The notes under the pieces were generated by a model. That model saw only the letters and a program-made list of their open reading frames with translations. It was not told where the DNA came from and made no database searches. Position numbers and translations under genes: made by a program. DNA of 64,000 bases from Pseudevernia furfuracea (taxonomy: Eukaryota; Ascomycota; Lecanoromycetes; Lecanorales; Parmeliaceae), in assembly GCA_022315425.1 (NCBI GenBank), contig JAIUPT010000038.1:62001-126000 (forward strand). The letters are read 5' to 3'. Positions 9,662-21,100 of the stretch are shown here, in pieces (positions within the stretch are counted from its first letter, which is position 1; the number at the start of each line of letters is the position of its first letter).

Positions 9662-11134
9662 TCAGGTTGGAAGTGCCGAGGCATACGGCTGGAAAGTCTC
9701 TTTATAGTGCTGTTTTGCTCTCTCGCAAATCTGCCACGCACCGCGAAAATCCCTCAGGGTATCGTCGAGTTTGCAGGCCATTTCTACAATCTCAGTCCAA
9801 GCTATTTCTTCAATGTCGTATCCTATCGTCTTCATCACGGATTCCTTTGGACCCCATAGCCGTAACCTATCTTCGGTGGCAGGATAAAAAACTTTGTCCT
9901 CAGCGAGCAGATGCGCGATGTTCATTTTTGGCGAGTTTGCATGCAAAAACAGTGGTCGAGTCTGCTTCAAAGATGTGGGATCTCGGGGAGTATAATCATC
10001 TATGGGATGATATTGCACCATAGCAGTGCCATGGAACTTCCGGTCCGCTTCGTGATAACCCAGAGTGCCTAAACGATGGCGAACTCTGTAATCGGGGTTT
10101 TCCAGCACGACCGCGGCGGCAAGGAATGTCTCTTTATCACCCTCCCCTGCAGCACCTTGACTGAGGATCGGGTAGTAGATTCCAGGACCGTAAATGTTGT
10201 AGTATGCTGCTAGTAGGAGGGTAGTCAGATGCGTCTGCTTAGATATCAAAAGCTGGCCTGCCTCGCTAGACCTTGCCGGCATTCCTTTGGGGAAGGAAGG
10301 AAGGCCTGCGATTTTATAGAAAACAGGGTCTTCGGTTGCAATCCAGTAATCCGGCCATGACACGAGTCCCGTGGATAGGAAGGGCTCGGAGTCGAATAGC
10401 TCCTTTGGGTCAAGCAGAGCCATGCAGTCGCTGTCGAGATAAAGGACTGATTCGTACGAGGAAAAGAGAATGGCAAGGACTTTTAGCTGATAATGCTCCA
10501 CTTTAACCGGGTTGTCCTTGCGTAGATGGTCTTGAATGACGAAACATTCGGCGTTGAGCGCGGGCAGCACTTCCTGACATATCTTCTTCTCGTACTCTGA
10601 TTTGTTTCGAAGAAAGACTTGCACCGGGAGGGTAGAGTTTGTCTTGCGAAGCATGCGTATGCTGAGGATAGCTGGGGCGAAGTATGATCCTCCTGCCACG
10701 GTAACTATGCCTGTTCCTGAGAAGAGGCGTGTTGCTTGCTCGTTGACGCTCGAGAAGTTTGCGTGGCCGATGAGTATCTCGTGTGATTGCCGCAGCAGCT
10801 CGATGTCCTTCTCTGGTATACCAATGCTGAAATTGAAAGGCGTCCTTTCTCTTTCATTCTTAGGCTCTATGCCCGCTGGCTGCGCTACCTCTTTCAACTC
10901 TATGACCGGAACCTTGGGCCTTGCGGCGTCAATAACCTTAGCCCATGTTTCCCAAAATGCGAGTATCTGAGGTGCAGGAGGGTTTGCTTCGGAGGGGGAG
11001 ATGGTGAAGATGTAGTGTCGAAGGCTGCCATTGAGGAAGCGCTGGAGGAAGACGACGGTGATGTAGAGAGGGAAAGCAGCTAATATGATAGCGAGGATGC
11101 GAGTAGGACGAGCTAACATGATCGAATCCTTCAA
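9662..11134 (-). CDS. GT71 (Mnn1/Mnn2-like) alpha-mannosyltransferase
   Basis: A 490-aa type II membrane protein: short cytosolic N-terminus, one hydrophobic anchor at about residues 12-31, a stem, then a luminal catalytic domain. Signature parts of the MNN1 family are present: GTGIVTVAGGSYFAPA, the segment VEHYQLKVLAILFSSYESVL followed at once by YLDSDCMALLDP (metal-binding DxD at about 234-236), and SEAGQLLISKQTHL. Family members add alpha-linked mannose to N- or O-glycans in the Golgi of fungi. The exact linkage cannot be told. No intron is needed. Only one membrane span is seen, so a Golgi location is inferred. Neighbours give no functional clue. Confidence 0.88.
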   Translation of the reverse strand: MKDSIMLARPTRILAIILAAFPLYITVVFLQRFLNGSLRHYIFTISPSEANPPAPQILAFWETWAKVIDAARPKVPVIELKEVAQPAGIEPKNERERTPFNFSIGIPEKDIELLRQSHEILIGHANFSSVNEQATRLFSGTGIVTVAGGSYFAPAILSIRMLRKTNSTLPVQVFLRNKSEYEKKICQEVLPALNAECFVIQDHLRKDNPVKVEHYQLKVLAILFSSYESVLYLDSDCMALLDPKELFDSEPFLSTGLVSWPDYWIATEDPVFYKIAGLPSFPKGMPARSSEAGQLLISKQTHLTTLLLAAYYNIYGPGIYYPILSQGAAGEGDKETFLAAAVVLENPDYRVRHRLGTLGYHEADRKFHGTAMVQYHPIDDYTPRDPTSLKQTRPLFLHANSPKMNIAHLLAEDKVFYPATEDRLRLWGPKESVMKTIGYDIEEIAWTEIVEMACKLDDTLRDFRGAWQICERAKQHYKETFQPYASALPT

Positions 11135-11949
11135 TGGTTGATGCCATTGTTGATCGATGAAGTGAACGAGGAGGAGTCTGAGTCTTCTGGGATGGCGAGG
11201 ATGGAACTCGGCCGAGTCTACAGTATTTCCGAGGTTCGGAACGTGTCTTGGCAGATATTGCTTAGTCAGTCGTGAATCAACTCACTCGGCAGCAATTCAT
11301 CTCAAAGCACAAAGAGTAACTAACTACCATTAAAAACAAATCTGTACATCCTGGAGGATGACTCTGGGCTGGGATTCAAATTCATCAAAAGACAGTAAGC
11401 TGCTCGTATCAATGCCTCGAACTCATAAATATGGTTGGATACAGAGGCCGAGAAAGTGTGATCTGTGAAGCACCTTGAGCTCTGGATGCACAACATGGAG
11501 TGTCGCCTACCTTCAAACGCCGCTCATAGTCCTGAGAATATTTTAAGCTCCTACGTGCTCAAGATATGCCGCTCTACATCTTATTGAGATCACCAATGTC
11601 GAGGATGGCGGTCATGCTCGTGAGCTAAGCGAAAGCACATGTTGAAGGCAAAGGATGCGCCAATGGGCCAAATGAAAAATACAGTCTCTGGCATTGTATC
11701 TAATTATAGATCCATCAATGATAACTATGGGATCCCAAGGCACCAGACCGTGGTACTGGTGCTATCTTCAACAGGACAGGAACAAAGATACGAGTACCTT
11801 TCCTTTTCCCTTGCCGGAATTGAATACACATGAACAATTAGAATCCCCTGAAGTGCCTCCTATAGCCCAAGTTCACGGTTCAGTTCACATCAAGAGCCCG
11901 CATTACAGCTTCCAGCTGCATTGATTTTCCAGGGAAAGTTTTTAACACT
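11135..11949. other. Intergenic; promoter side of the GT71 gene
   Basis: No further gene recognised. Several short plus-strand open frames precede the damaged secreted-protein gene and may belong to its 5' region. Confidence 0.4.
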
Positions 11950-13020
11950 TTGACCGTATCGGCAGTAGCAGATATACTTTCTACAACACTATATTATTCC
12001 ATCTGTACGAAGCCCGGAGTATCTTTCACTCGCCCGTTGGGGGCCTTCTCCTGGTTGCCTACTATTTCAGCACTGATCTTGAATATTCCTCAAGATCTAA
12101 CAACGCGGACCGTCAACTCCTCCCTGAATTCAGTATTCAGTGCGTCAAGTCTGAATTCACCGCAATCACGAATCAGTCTGGACAAAAAGAGGCATCTATC
12201 CAATGTGAAACAGGCGCCGGGCATAAATACGGAAGTCCGGAGCTCATGAGCTGTGTAAATGCATTGAGTAAGACACCAGAAAGTACAGATGTCCAGACCT
12301 TGGGCAACAGGGGAACAGAGATCCAAGGGGCCGATGGGCTCCCTTACAGGTTTATAAGCTGTAAGAATTTCTCCAACAACAAGTCACATCTAACGTAACC
12401 ATAGCTAACAGAGATTACATCATTAATATTGAGCATATCGGAAGCGTGAGGAACACCGACCTCGAATCATACAAAGAAATAGGGAGATAGCAGAGCTGAT
12501 TATCTTCGATTGTGTATTTCAGCCAGGGGGTGTACGCCACGGAGGACTTGCAACTGGTTTGGGTAAACCTAGGGGCTTTTCCCATATTGAGCAGCAACTG
12601 AACATCCATAGGTGCACAAGGCGACATCATCGTGACTATGCAGCAGTACCAACCTAGAATAGATTGCCAGCCCCCCACGAGGCCAAGTAAAGCCTTGAAC
12701 GCTACAGCTTGTCAGATCCTAGTGGATGGAATGCTCACCACGCAGATTTTCGGAGAGCGAGGAGCTCCTGGCGTTCAAGTCCCCCTCCCACAACGTTTCT
12801 TGTCTGGTAGGCTCTCTATCGTACAAGTTCCTGGTCTTTTTCCCAACAAATTTGCAAGACTGACTGTGTAAACAGCTAGTGGAGACTGTTTCATCCCCTA
12901 TTGATGGACGGATCGCCAGCTCCATTGACATGGCATGAAATTTGGGGTGCTGCGGTAGCAATTTTTGGAATGTGTGTCCCATCTGGAAAGTTGGGAACTG
13001 CCATCGTCCAGTGTAGCTCG
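11950..13020 (+). pseudogene. Broken secreted protein with two repeated Cys units
   Basis: Pieces in shifting frames match a common fungal secreted architecture made of two similar units. Unit 1 (about 12185-12355) reads HKYGSPELMSCVNALSKTP then LGNRGTEIQG and LPYRFIS. A likely intron follows (about 12360-12410), then IINIEHIGSVRNTDLESYKE. After a frame change come ELIIFDCVFQPGGVRHGG and LATGLG. Another change gives GDIIVTMQQYQPRIDCQ. Unit 2 (about 12690-12805) reads NATACQILVDGMLTTQIFGE and VPLPQRFLS. After a further break, LTWHEIWGAAVAIFGMCV (about 12920-12980) would be its C-terminal part. At least two shifts are not explained by introns, so it is probably dead. Function of the family is unknown; the N-terminus is uncertain. 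Confidence 0.5.
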
Positions 13021-13044
13021 CGGGAATCACCTACGACTATTGAC

Positions 13045-13093
13045 GGCCACGTTAATACCCCTAACAGCCGGGAGTTCCTTGATTAACGTGGCC
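13045..13093. repeat. Inverted repeat, 12-bp perfect arms
   Basis: GGCCACGTTAAT at 13045-13056 is matched by its exact reverse complement at 13082-13093, leaving a 25-nt loop. It could be a hairpin or the foot of a lost element. Confidence 0.7.
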
Positions 13094-14135
13094 TTTGGGA
13101 GAGCATCCGTCTAAATGCCTCTATTGCTGAAGCAGAGATTCTGGATCATTTTTCGCAGACATTCTTCGGTCTTCATCCAGATGGTTCTCCGCTTTCTAGA
13201 TCTCTGGTTATGCGCGAGAGAGCATCATCCTGATTAAGGACAAGTGTGCCAAAGCCATTTAGGTATATATAAGACAGCCGCAATAAATGGACTGGCGGTG
13301 CGCATCAAGTATCAAGCTTCGTGTCTATTGCCCGACCTCGATCGAGATCGGGATGATGCTCGGGGTAGAACTTCCATTAAATGTGACGGATCGTTAGTAA
13401 GAAATTGTTCGGGTTTGGGTCTTGTAATGACTATGCAGCGCGCGTCCATGCTTGGGAAAAATAGATCTTGGCTGATGGAACACCGATTGGGTCTCAGCGA
13501 ACGTCTTAGTTTCTCTTTACCTAAACATTAGTTGCAATAGTAATACGTCGCCGCTATTAAAGTTCACGTGGAAGATTCTTCTTGTGAGTGTCAGAGCTTT
13601 TTTAGACTGCGGCTGTCCTTAGCTCTGCTGTGGATTCTGGGATGGATCCTAATACGGACCTTGCCATTGCACGAAATCATTATATTAGTTCAGTTCAGAT
13701 TCTTGAGGTTATCATTTTACAATGACAAGATCCATTTCAAGATCCACAGCAGGGTCAAGAATAGCTGCAGTCAGATAGCTCTAGGACTCACAAGAACAAT
13801 CTTCAACTCAGACCTTACTCGCGGCGAATTTTGCTAACTGAGTGTGACTAAGGTAGCGAGAGAAGCTCCTTGCGCCATCCTCGCAAGCCCTCATTAAGAA
13901 TTGATTTTGTTCAATCTACGAGTGTCTTGTCTCTGATTTGTGGATCAGTCATCAGTTGTTACATAATCATTGGCTTCCAAAGTCGTGTGCCTGCATGCTA
14001 CCCCTCCATTATGCATTGCATTAGAGAGCTGAGCGTGGCTCCTTGCTCATCGCCACATACCTCGGGGGCGCAGGCTTGGCGGAAACCAGAAACTTCTACA
14101 AATCCCTCTGTCTCGAGGTTGTGCTCTTGCAAAGC
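13094..14135. other. Intergenic, nothing recognised
   Basis: Contains a TATA-like TATATAAG near 13265 without an obvious gene behind it. No repeat or RNA gene recognised. Confidence 0.5.
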
Positions 14136-15451
14136 ATGGCGGCAATCACGATACCGCCTGGACCTGGACGCTTGGCCGATACCGAAGATTTGGCCTTATC
14201 ATCATTACACCAATTAGACTCCGAACCAAGGTCCTCATCCGAATCAACTGCATTTGAGAAGACCGGCGATGAAGAAGCTTTACTATCACCTGGCCGTCCG
14301 AGTCAAGAAGAAGACCAGCATTCATCCAGCGGCAGCCGAACGAAATTGGTTCTGTGGATGCTGGCAAACACCCTCGCTACCATTGGCATCGTACGTAGGA
14401 GACTGCTTTATTCGCCACCAGACTTGTAGAGCCTTTTCTAATCACATCCCAGGTCTTCACCAATAAATCCCTCTTCTCCCCTTCTCTATTTAAAAATGCG
14501 CAACTAACATTCGCCTCCTATCATTTCTTCATGACCGCCATGCTACTCTACATACTCTCCCGCCCCGGCATCGCTTTCTTCGAGATCAAACGCGCCAAAA
14601 TCCTCGACATGCTACCCTTAGCCGGTGCGATGTGTCTGAACGTGATACTGCAAAACTTCTCCCTCGCCTACTCCTCCATCCCCTTCTACCAAATCTGCCG
14701 CGTCCTCCTCACGCCCACGGTCGCCGCGATCAATTTCTTCATGTACCAAAAGACGCTGCCCCGGACGGCCGTTTTGGCGCTTCTTCCCATCACGGTTGGT
14801 GTGGGGATGGCCACGTACTTTGACGCCTTGGCTCATTCGGGCGACGACAGCAAAAAGAAGACGTCTTTACCAGGCGTGGTTTTTGCATTCAGCGGCGTAA
14901 TTTGCAGCTCGGTCTACACGGTCTGGGTGGCGCTTTACCACGCAAAGTTCGGCATGAACAGCATGCAACTGCTCTCGAACCAGGCTCCGATCGGATCGGC
15001 GATGCTGCTCTATGTCATCCCGTGGACCGACAGCTTCCCGGTCTTGCACGAAGTCCCGTTGAGTGGGTGGATGTTGGTTCTTCTGGTGAGCTTTGCCTGC
15101 CATGGTTGCTATTTATTATGAACGGGTGCTGATGGACGGTACAGAGCGGGCTCTGTGCGTGCGTGATCAACATATCCCAATTCTACATCATCAACGAAGC
15201 TGGCGCCGTGAGCAGTACCGTAGTCGGCCACGTCAAGACCGTCTCCATCGTTACGCTTGGCTGGATTGCCGGTGGCAACACGGCGGCTGACGGGAGCGTT
15301 GTCGGGTTTCTGCTTGCGATTGCCGGAATCATCACGTAAGTCGCTTGCTTTTTCTCTGCTCTGCTGTTCTTTCTCGGCGACTGGCACTACAACTTTCTAA
15401 CCCTCGATGCACAGATATACGACCATAATGCTGAAAAACAAGCCGGTGTAG
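14136..15451 (+). CDS. Triose-phosphate/nucleotide-sugar transporter-like protein (DMT superfamily)
   Basis: Four exons: 14136-14390, 14453-15085, 15145-15335 and 15415-15451, all with GT-AG borders, giving 371 aa. After a polar, acidic, Ser-rich N-terminal tail of about 75 residues come some ten hydrophobic segments, the first reading LVLWMLANTLATIGIVFTNK across the first splice. Typical TPT-family features are the Asn-Lys after helix 1, YQICRVLLTPTVAAINFFMY in the middle, and GHVKTVSIVTLGWIAGG in the third exon (compare the conserved Gly-x-x-Lys-Thr of the family). Fungal members lie in Golgi or ER membranes and exchange nucleotide sugars or phosphorylated compounds. Substrate not predictable. 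It closes with a dibasic-type tail, LKNKPV. Confidence 0.88.
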
Positions 15452-15827
15452 GCCAAAGAGGTGAACAGTCGGTAGTGAGGCGGAGAGCCATGAGCACAGA
15501 CAATGTCCCTCTGAATAATGAAACGAATTCCGTCTTTTCCACTGCTCGAAACTTTAGAAATAGAAACATCGTTTGATAACTGAAAAAATGTCGACGACTC
15601 CATCTTGTATCTCCCTACCACCCTGAGCCGCCCATAGACCAACAGGCTATTTTCGGTTTCCATGCTAACATCTGCATTGCCTCGGGGTGACGCTCTTTGA
15701 ATACATACAATAAGAACAGGCCTCGAAACAACATTCAGCGACACAGATCCATCCACAGCACACTCGATGCTTGCCCTTACAGCAACATTGAAAAGCGAAC
15801 CCATCAACGAGTTTGTTTCGAGGCTTC
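15452..15827. other. Intergenic, nothing recognised
   Basis: Lies between convergent models; no repeat or gene recognised. Confidence 0.5.
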
Positions 15828-16409
15828 CTAGGAACAGCCACCGCCAGAATCCCCTCCTCCCCTGCCCGAGTCTCCCACACCACCATCCCGATCATCCACC
15901 CTACAGCCCTCATCACAGCTCCCCCCCGCAGATCCCACCCTACATCCCCCACTCCCATGCTTGTTTCCGATATGACCAGCACCAGAGGCATCCCTCTTAG
16001 AAACCCGCACCGCGGACGCAGGAGCCAAATATCCACTGCCACTCGCACCCCTCATGCCCGTCTTCTCATCTTCAGCCGGATCTGCAGGACTGGAGCGCGT
16101 CCGTCTGTACAGCGGTCTAGATTTGAATCCCGGACGATCGGGACCGGTAGCGGTCGAAGTCGGTGGTGCGATCGGCGGCGGGCTTTTGAGCTCCTGCAGC
16201 CGATGGAGCGCCGGTTCCGGTTTCGCGAGATGGGGGTCGCGTTGGGCATATGATGACCTCTTGGTTGGGTTTTCCGGCTCAACGGCCGCTTTCTGATCGG
16301 ATCCGTGTCGAGTCGGTGCGTGGTTTGCTTTGGGTTTCTTCTTCTCCTCTTTCTTCGTGAGCCAGCGCCATGGGCTTTTAGTCGTCGGGATGGGATGAGA
16401 GGACGGCAT
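15828..16409 (-). CDS. Hypothetical basic, low-complexity protein, 193 aa
   Basis: An open frame starting MPSSHPIPTTKSPWRWLTKK, followed by a Lys/Glu-rich stretch, a Pro/Ser/Thr-rich middle and an unusual Gly/Asp/Ser-rich end. The N-terminal third looks like a real protein. The last 60 residues are low-complexity and may be an artefact if an unrecognised intron changes the frame. No domain is recognised. Confidence 0.4.
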   Translation of the reverse strand: MPSSHPIPTTKSPWRWLTKKEEKKKPKANHAPTRHGSDQKAAVEPENPTKRSSYAQRDPHLAKPEPALHRLQELKSPPPIAPPTSTATGPDRPGFKSRPLYRRTRSSPADPAEDEKTGMRGASGSGYLAPASAVRVSKRDASGAGHIGNKHGSGGCRVGSAGGSCDEGCRVDDRDGGVGDSGRGGGDSGGGCS

Positions 16410-18513
16410 TGGTCAAGTATGACTTCCCATATAATCTTTTCAAAAACATCGGCGCAACAGCGTGCGAGGGGGAAACGCCCCTTGCATGGTACCTTACATG
16501 CCAACATTCGGGCGAATGGAGCTTCAAAATCATTTTCTTGGTCTCGATCAAGCAGATATGCACTGAGTGTAGATGGCGAGCATTGATGATGAACGTTGAT
16601 TACTTACCCGACCAGATGTGAAAAGCTAATCCTTGTCACCGTAAACGCATAAAACGCTGAATTTGTTGCTAACGTTGGCGAATGGTTTTTGCTGGTGCCC
16701 AAGAGCGTCAGCACCATGGCCAAGAGTGTGAACCATTTCTATGTTTGGTTACTTCTAGATCCGATTGGCGGTATTGGCAGCGGTGATGGTGCTCTTGTCA
16801 CTCCTTCTGTGCGGCGTACCCATGAAGATCATACCTTTAGTGACACAAGTATTCGTGCTGCTTCGGGATTTTTACTATAGCTGTGATATTCACCAACTCT
16901 GATTATTGCCTTGCGAGAGATCAATTTGATTAGTCAAAACCCAAGAATTTCTCGTGACGACTGTTGCTCGGGGCAATGCGTACCTCTTTGATTCTTAAGA
17001 CCACCCAAGCTATGTCCAGGAAAGAGAATTGACCAAGAACTTTCCTCACTCATCCCGTTGCGGTTCAAGTCTAGCAGTAGAGTTCCCGCACGGCCAACGA
17101 TGCGGCTTTATCTCGTCAAGATGGTAACATTCGCTATGAATGCGGGACAACCCATGTCATGATTCTCGCATTTGGAGAGCCATCTGTGAGAAGATCCCGG
17201 GGCCAAGAAACTCCCTTCTTACTTCTTGTCTTCACCCCGTTCCTGTGGAGCTCATGGACAAATACCATGTTTGTTTTGTAATTAGAATACAACAGTACAT
17301 TTCATTCTCATCCGCGTTCTTGTTCAAAGCCTTCAGTCCACATTCAGCCATGATGATACACAGAAAACTATCGTGAAAAATGTTCGTTTCCCCTCCCTGT
17401 TCGGGGCATTTGATCTTGAAGAAAAAAGGACGGCGATAGTCATGTGTAAACATTTTCGTGCCGTGCAAGGAGCCAGTCACTCCTATCTTCAGCTGCTTCT
17501 GATGCATCTTTGTTTGCTGAACCAAGCTTTTATAGACGAACATCCCTAATGATCCATGTATCAATCTGCACATAGCCAGGAGACAAGGCTGGCAACAATA
17601 AGCATCTAGAGACCCCATTGGCGGAAGGTCAAAACTGAAGTAGACACCGAAACCTTACGAGCCGACTAATATGTACCCCAGATCCAACATGATAGGATTC
17701 ATGCAGGTGCTCATGACGCATGGAAGATGGAGATGTGCTTCACGCTGGGACCTTCATGGATGCAACCGTCCAGGCAGTAGTCTTCGAAATTCGCCTCACG
17801 ATCTAGGGTTCAGAAGACTGATAGAGTGAACGCAATCTCAAGATGCCTTGGGGTTCCACATGAAGCTGAAATCGTAAGTAGAGAAGTCTCCAACATTTCT
17901 TCAAAGAAATGACGTGACGTCAGGGAGTTTCTAGACCGCGACCAATGGACACCAAGCCAGGGAAAGGAAGGCGAATTCTGCATGTCAAGACCACTTCAAC
18001 TTGTTAAGGATGCTCACACAGCTTGTTTGTTGAGATTCATAGACTTCGAGATACCCCTTTACGCCTGCTTTTATGTTAGTCTCCCGGCAAATGGTTGAGG
18101 GACTGTGCAGATGGGTCTGGAAGCATGAGATGGGACTCGGAAGGGCGACAGGCTCTTTCAGGTCATACGAGGCTTTTATCCACGTTGTCGGTAGGGACAC
18201 ATTTTCTCCAATATCACTATATTGAGGCTTGCGCAGCCGATATTTTCATTTATGAGATGGCCAAGTTTAGAAGAAAAGACAGAATGTATTGGAAGGCAAA
18301 CAGCGCACCAGCCAGATTCCTAGCTCTGTGTTCGCAAGCCTTGGTATTGATGAAACATACGCAACAACAGCTGTTTGATCAGGTTGTTTTTGATTGATAT
18401 CATCACTCATATGAAGCCATCTGGCTGTCCCAAACCTAGAGCCTTGCAAGGCGCGCTGATACCAATTTTGAAAAGCGACCGCTGCGGGGGACAAGCGAAG
18501 AGCTATGCTACTT
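16410..18513. other. Two-kilobase stretch without a convincing gene
   Basis: The longest frame is a 128-codon minus-strand frame at 17232-17618 with no recognisable motif. No tandem repeat, tRNA or transposon signature was found. The part next to 18514 is the 3' flank of the first RBR gene. Confidence 0.5.
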
Positions 18514-19721
18514 TCATAGAGTTCGAACCGCTGGCACCGGCAACCTGAGTACCGACGGGAGATTATTCGAATGGTATTGGCAGTCGTCTTTGTGACTAGT
18601 GTTCCCCTGGTGAATGACGTCCGCATAGTCAACTAAGCATAACCAGCAATACTGGTGGCGGCAACGAGGACCTGCGCCATAGTGTTGATTGTCAATGAAC
18701 GATCCCGTAAGACAGAATGTAGTAGACTCACATGTTATGTGATCACATCCCGATATCTTGTCTCCGCGAACCTGACAATTTGGACACAACTTCGAGTTTG
18801 CATCCAGGTAGCTAGAAGCGGCATGCTCTTCTTGCTCTCGCGCGTCTCGTGCCTCTTTGCGCCTTGCAGCTATATCTACACAGGATACGTCTGGGTGCCA
18901 AATAATGTCGCAAGTGATGCATGTACGGCCTTGACACTCTTGACATATGATGAAGCTGTCGTGCTCAGGATAGCATTGCTGGCCGGAGTGACAATTCGGG
19001 TGACGACAGCGCTGAAACTGAGCGCTTGATAAGAAATCTTCCAGCGCATGATTGTCGTATCTATAAATCTCAATGAAAATCCGATGGTAATGAAGGCAGA
19101 GGATGCCTACCTTCCGAAGACTTCAGCTTCTGCGAAAGCCTGAACATCTTGATGATCTAGTCGCGCGCTGCAACTTGGACAATCGATCTGGTCCGACACT
19201 TTGCTCGTAAATTGTGTTGCGATTGATTGAGTGAGACATGAGAGACACACGTTCGGTTCGTGGTCGCATGTAGATGTGATCCTGCGTTGAGGTGCGTTGT
19301 TGGGACCAAGACCCTCTAGGCATACTACGCAGTCCAACCGCGCGGCACTCGAGGTTTCCGGCATGGCATCGTTGTGTTGCACTTTTGGTGGACGGGTGTT
19401 ACCCCCTAACCGAGCTTTCTTACGAGCAGTCAAGATCCGCGACTTGTCCCGCCATGTAAGCGAACGCTCTTGAACGAGCCGATGAAGCTCGCTCATCAAC
19501 TCGAGCTTGGAAGCTCCACACCTCCAAGTTCGTCCGTAGTGATCTAGTACGGTGCGGAGATGTTCCTTCTGCCAGTACTTGTAGGAGCATCCGAGAAGCG
19601 AGATCGGGACGCCAGCTTGGCGGTACGTCTCGTCATTGACCATGATGATGGCGGACGTGGAGTCGAAATCGTTTGCTTGCAGCGCAACTGGTATGTGTAG
19701 ATGGGATACGCTGAGACTCAT
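18514..19721 (-). CDS. RBR-type E3 ubiquitin ligase, copy 1
   Basis: Exons (minus strand) 19111-19721, 18732-19060 and 18514-18671, with introns of 50 and 60 nt; 365 aa. An N-terminal helical region of about 60 residues (LGCSYKYWQKEHLRTVLDHY and on) precedes RING1 (CVVCLEGLGP ... CDHEPNVCLSCL ... CPSC), an IBR domain (CRHPNCHSGQQCYPE ... CITCDIIWHPDVSC) and RING2 (LCPNCQVRGDKISGCDHITC, then CRHQYCWLCL after the last splice). The Cys of GCDHIT corresponds to the catalytic cysteine that carries ubiquitin as a thioester in RBR ligases. Splicing restores each Cys/His ladder, which supports the model. It ends with a short extension after DDCQYHSNNL. A paralogue lies at 23735-25255. Substrate unknown. 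Confidence 0.88.
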
Positions 19722-20273
19722 AAGCTTCGCAACTCTTCAAAGTGAGGAATACTACCCACCGGTAGAAGTCGGCGCGTGTCATACAAGATTGAATCCAAAT
19801 CGCCAAATGCTCGATAAGTTAAGAGCAAATTAAGCAAGTTGTGATATGATCTCGATCTGATTTGATGATTGAGATGAGACTGGGAAGTGGATTTTGCCTT
19901 GATGTGAAGTCATGAGTGAAAACCGTTCTGATGTAGTTCAGATGACAAATCTCCCAAGCGAATGAAACGGGACAGGACACGGATTCGGGAGTTTGTGACT
20001 GAAAGGTGTGAATACGACGCAATTCCCCAAGGATTGAGATGTTAGGATCACGTAGTGTGGTGGGAACTCCGTTGGCGTTGATGCAAGCGAAGGAGTCCTT
20101 CGTGTGATTGCATAGCTCATCGTTCGTAACATGACAGATATACATTTTCATGCATGAAAGGAGAGTTGGGAACAAGTAGCTGATACGTGTGAGGTTCTAA
20201 ATGTGCAACTCTCCGTCAGTACGAGCTCTTCCACCATCGGCAGATCCTTTGAATTAACAGCCCCGGGCTCTTC
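19722..20273. other. Intergenic; promoter side of RBR copy 1
   Basis: No gene recognised. A minus-strand 118-codon frame (19819-20175) shows no family resemblance. Confidence 0.5.
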
Positions 20274-21100
20274 TCATCAACTGCCTCCACTACCTTCCTT
20301 GTGCGATTTTGCCGGTGATGAAAGGCGGCTTTATGGTATCCGAATTGATAGGTACAGCGAGCGGTCTTCCAGATATTGCCTCCATTCGCTGCAAAGCGAA
20401 AGTCACCGCCTCCTTCGCGGACGAAGGAACGCCGGACTCGTCAAGAGATACTACTCGAAAATTGGGCAATCCCATTTGAAGGTAGTTTGTAATGGCAGGG
20501 TTCAGGAAGCCTACTCCGCACATGGAGGTATCCACGAGGTTCTCAAAGGCTGCCGTCGTACCGAAGGTGCGGTATTGTCGTACCATGTTCTGGGCCGTGA
20601 CACGGGTGATGATAGCAACAGTGTCATACATTGACGCGCCTTTCGAGAGACACTCGTCAGTCAGAGCTTAAGCTTCTCCATCGCCGAACACTTCTCGGCC
20701 CGTCGTCCTTAGTGGCGCGTGATTGATATAAGGATAGTTGTCCAGGAATTTGTCTAGTTGACCACCTCTTGATCGACATTGCCTGGACGTGCCCATTCAG
20801 CGTTCTAGTCGTATTCTAGCTGATGGTCAGCAAAGCACCTCATGGCGGCATCGATGAACATGTTCGCCGGTCCGCAATACCAGTCAATCATCTTGTGTGT
20901 GCCTCCTTCGCTGTCTGGAGGGATGAAGCAGACATTGGCAATGCCCCTGATGTTCGGACAAATCTGATATTTCGTAGGGTGGTGTAAAAGAGCACGTCCA
21001 ATACTGCGACTAGAGGTGCACAATGTCTCCCAACAGCCAGTTCGCAAGTCCTGAATTCGGTGACTGTTGTCTCCACTGTTCAGTCCAAGCACAACTGTGT
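20274..21100 (-). pseudogene. Relic of an AnmK-like sugar kinase
   Basis: Reading from right to left, pieces match the C-terminal two thirds of fungal anhydro-N-acetylmuramic acid kinase (AnmK/UPF0075) proteins. First comes TVTEFRTCELAVGRHCAPLV (about 21070-21010). After a frame change come LLHHPTK and GIANVCFIPPDSEGG, CGPANMFIDAAMRCF and LEYD, followed by a TAG. Beyond the stop lie AEWARPGNVDQEVV and, after a further shift, APLRTTGREVFGDGEA. The last frame (20631-20290) carries NPAITNYLQMG, SSAKEAVTFALQRMEAISGR and PFITGKIAQGR, closed by another TAG before a residual WRQLM. The N-terminal nucleotide-binding part is missing or unrecognisable. Stops plus shifts make it clearly non-functional. 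Confidence 0.8.

Noticed and set aside
17232..17618. 128-codon minus-strand frame
   Set aside because: Composition lacks codon bias and no motif or neighbour supports it.
18515..18545. tRNA B-box-like GGTTCGAAC on the minus strand
   Set aside because: It lies inside the last exon of RBR copy 1 and no A-box or cloverleaf can be built around it.
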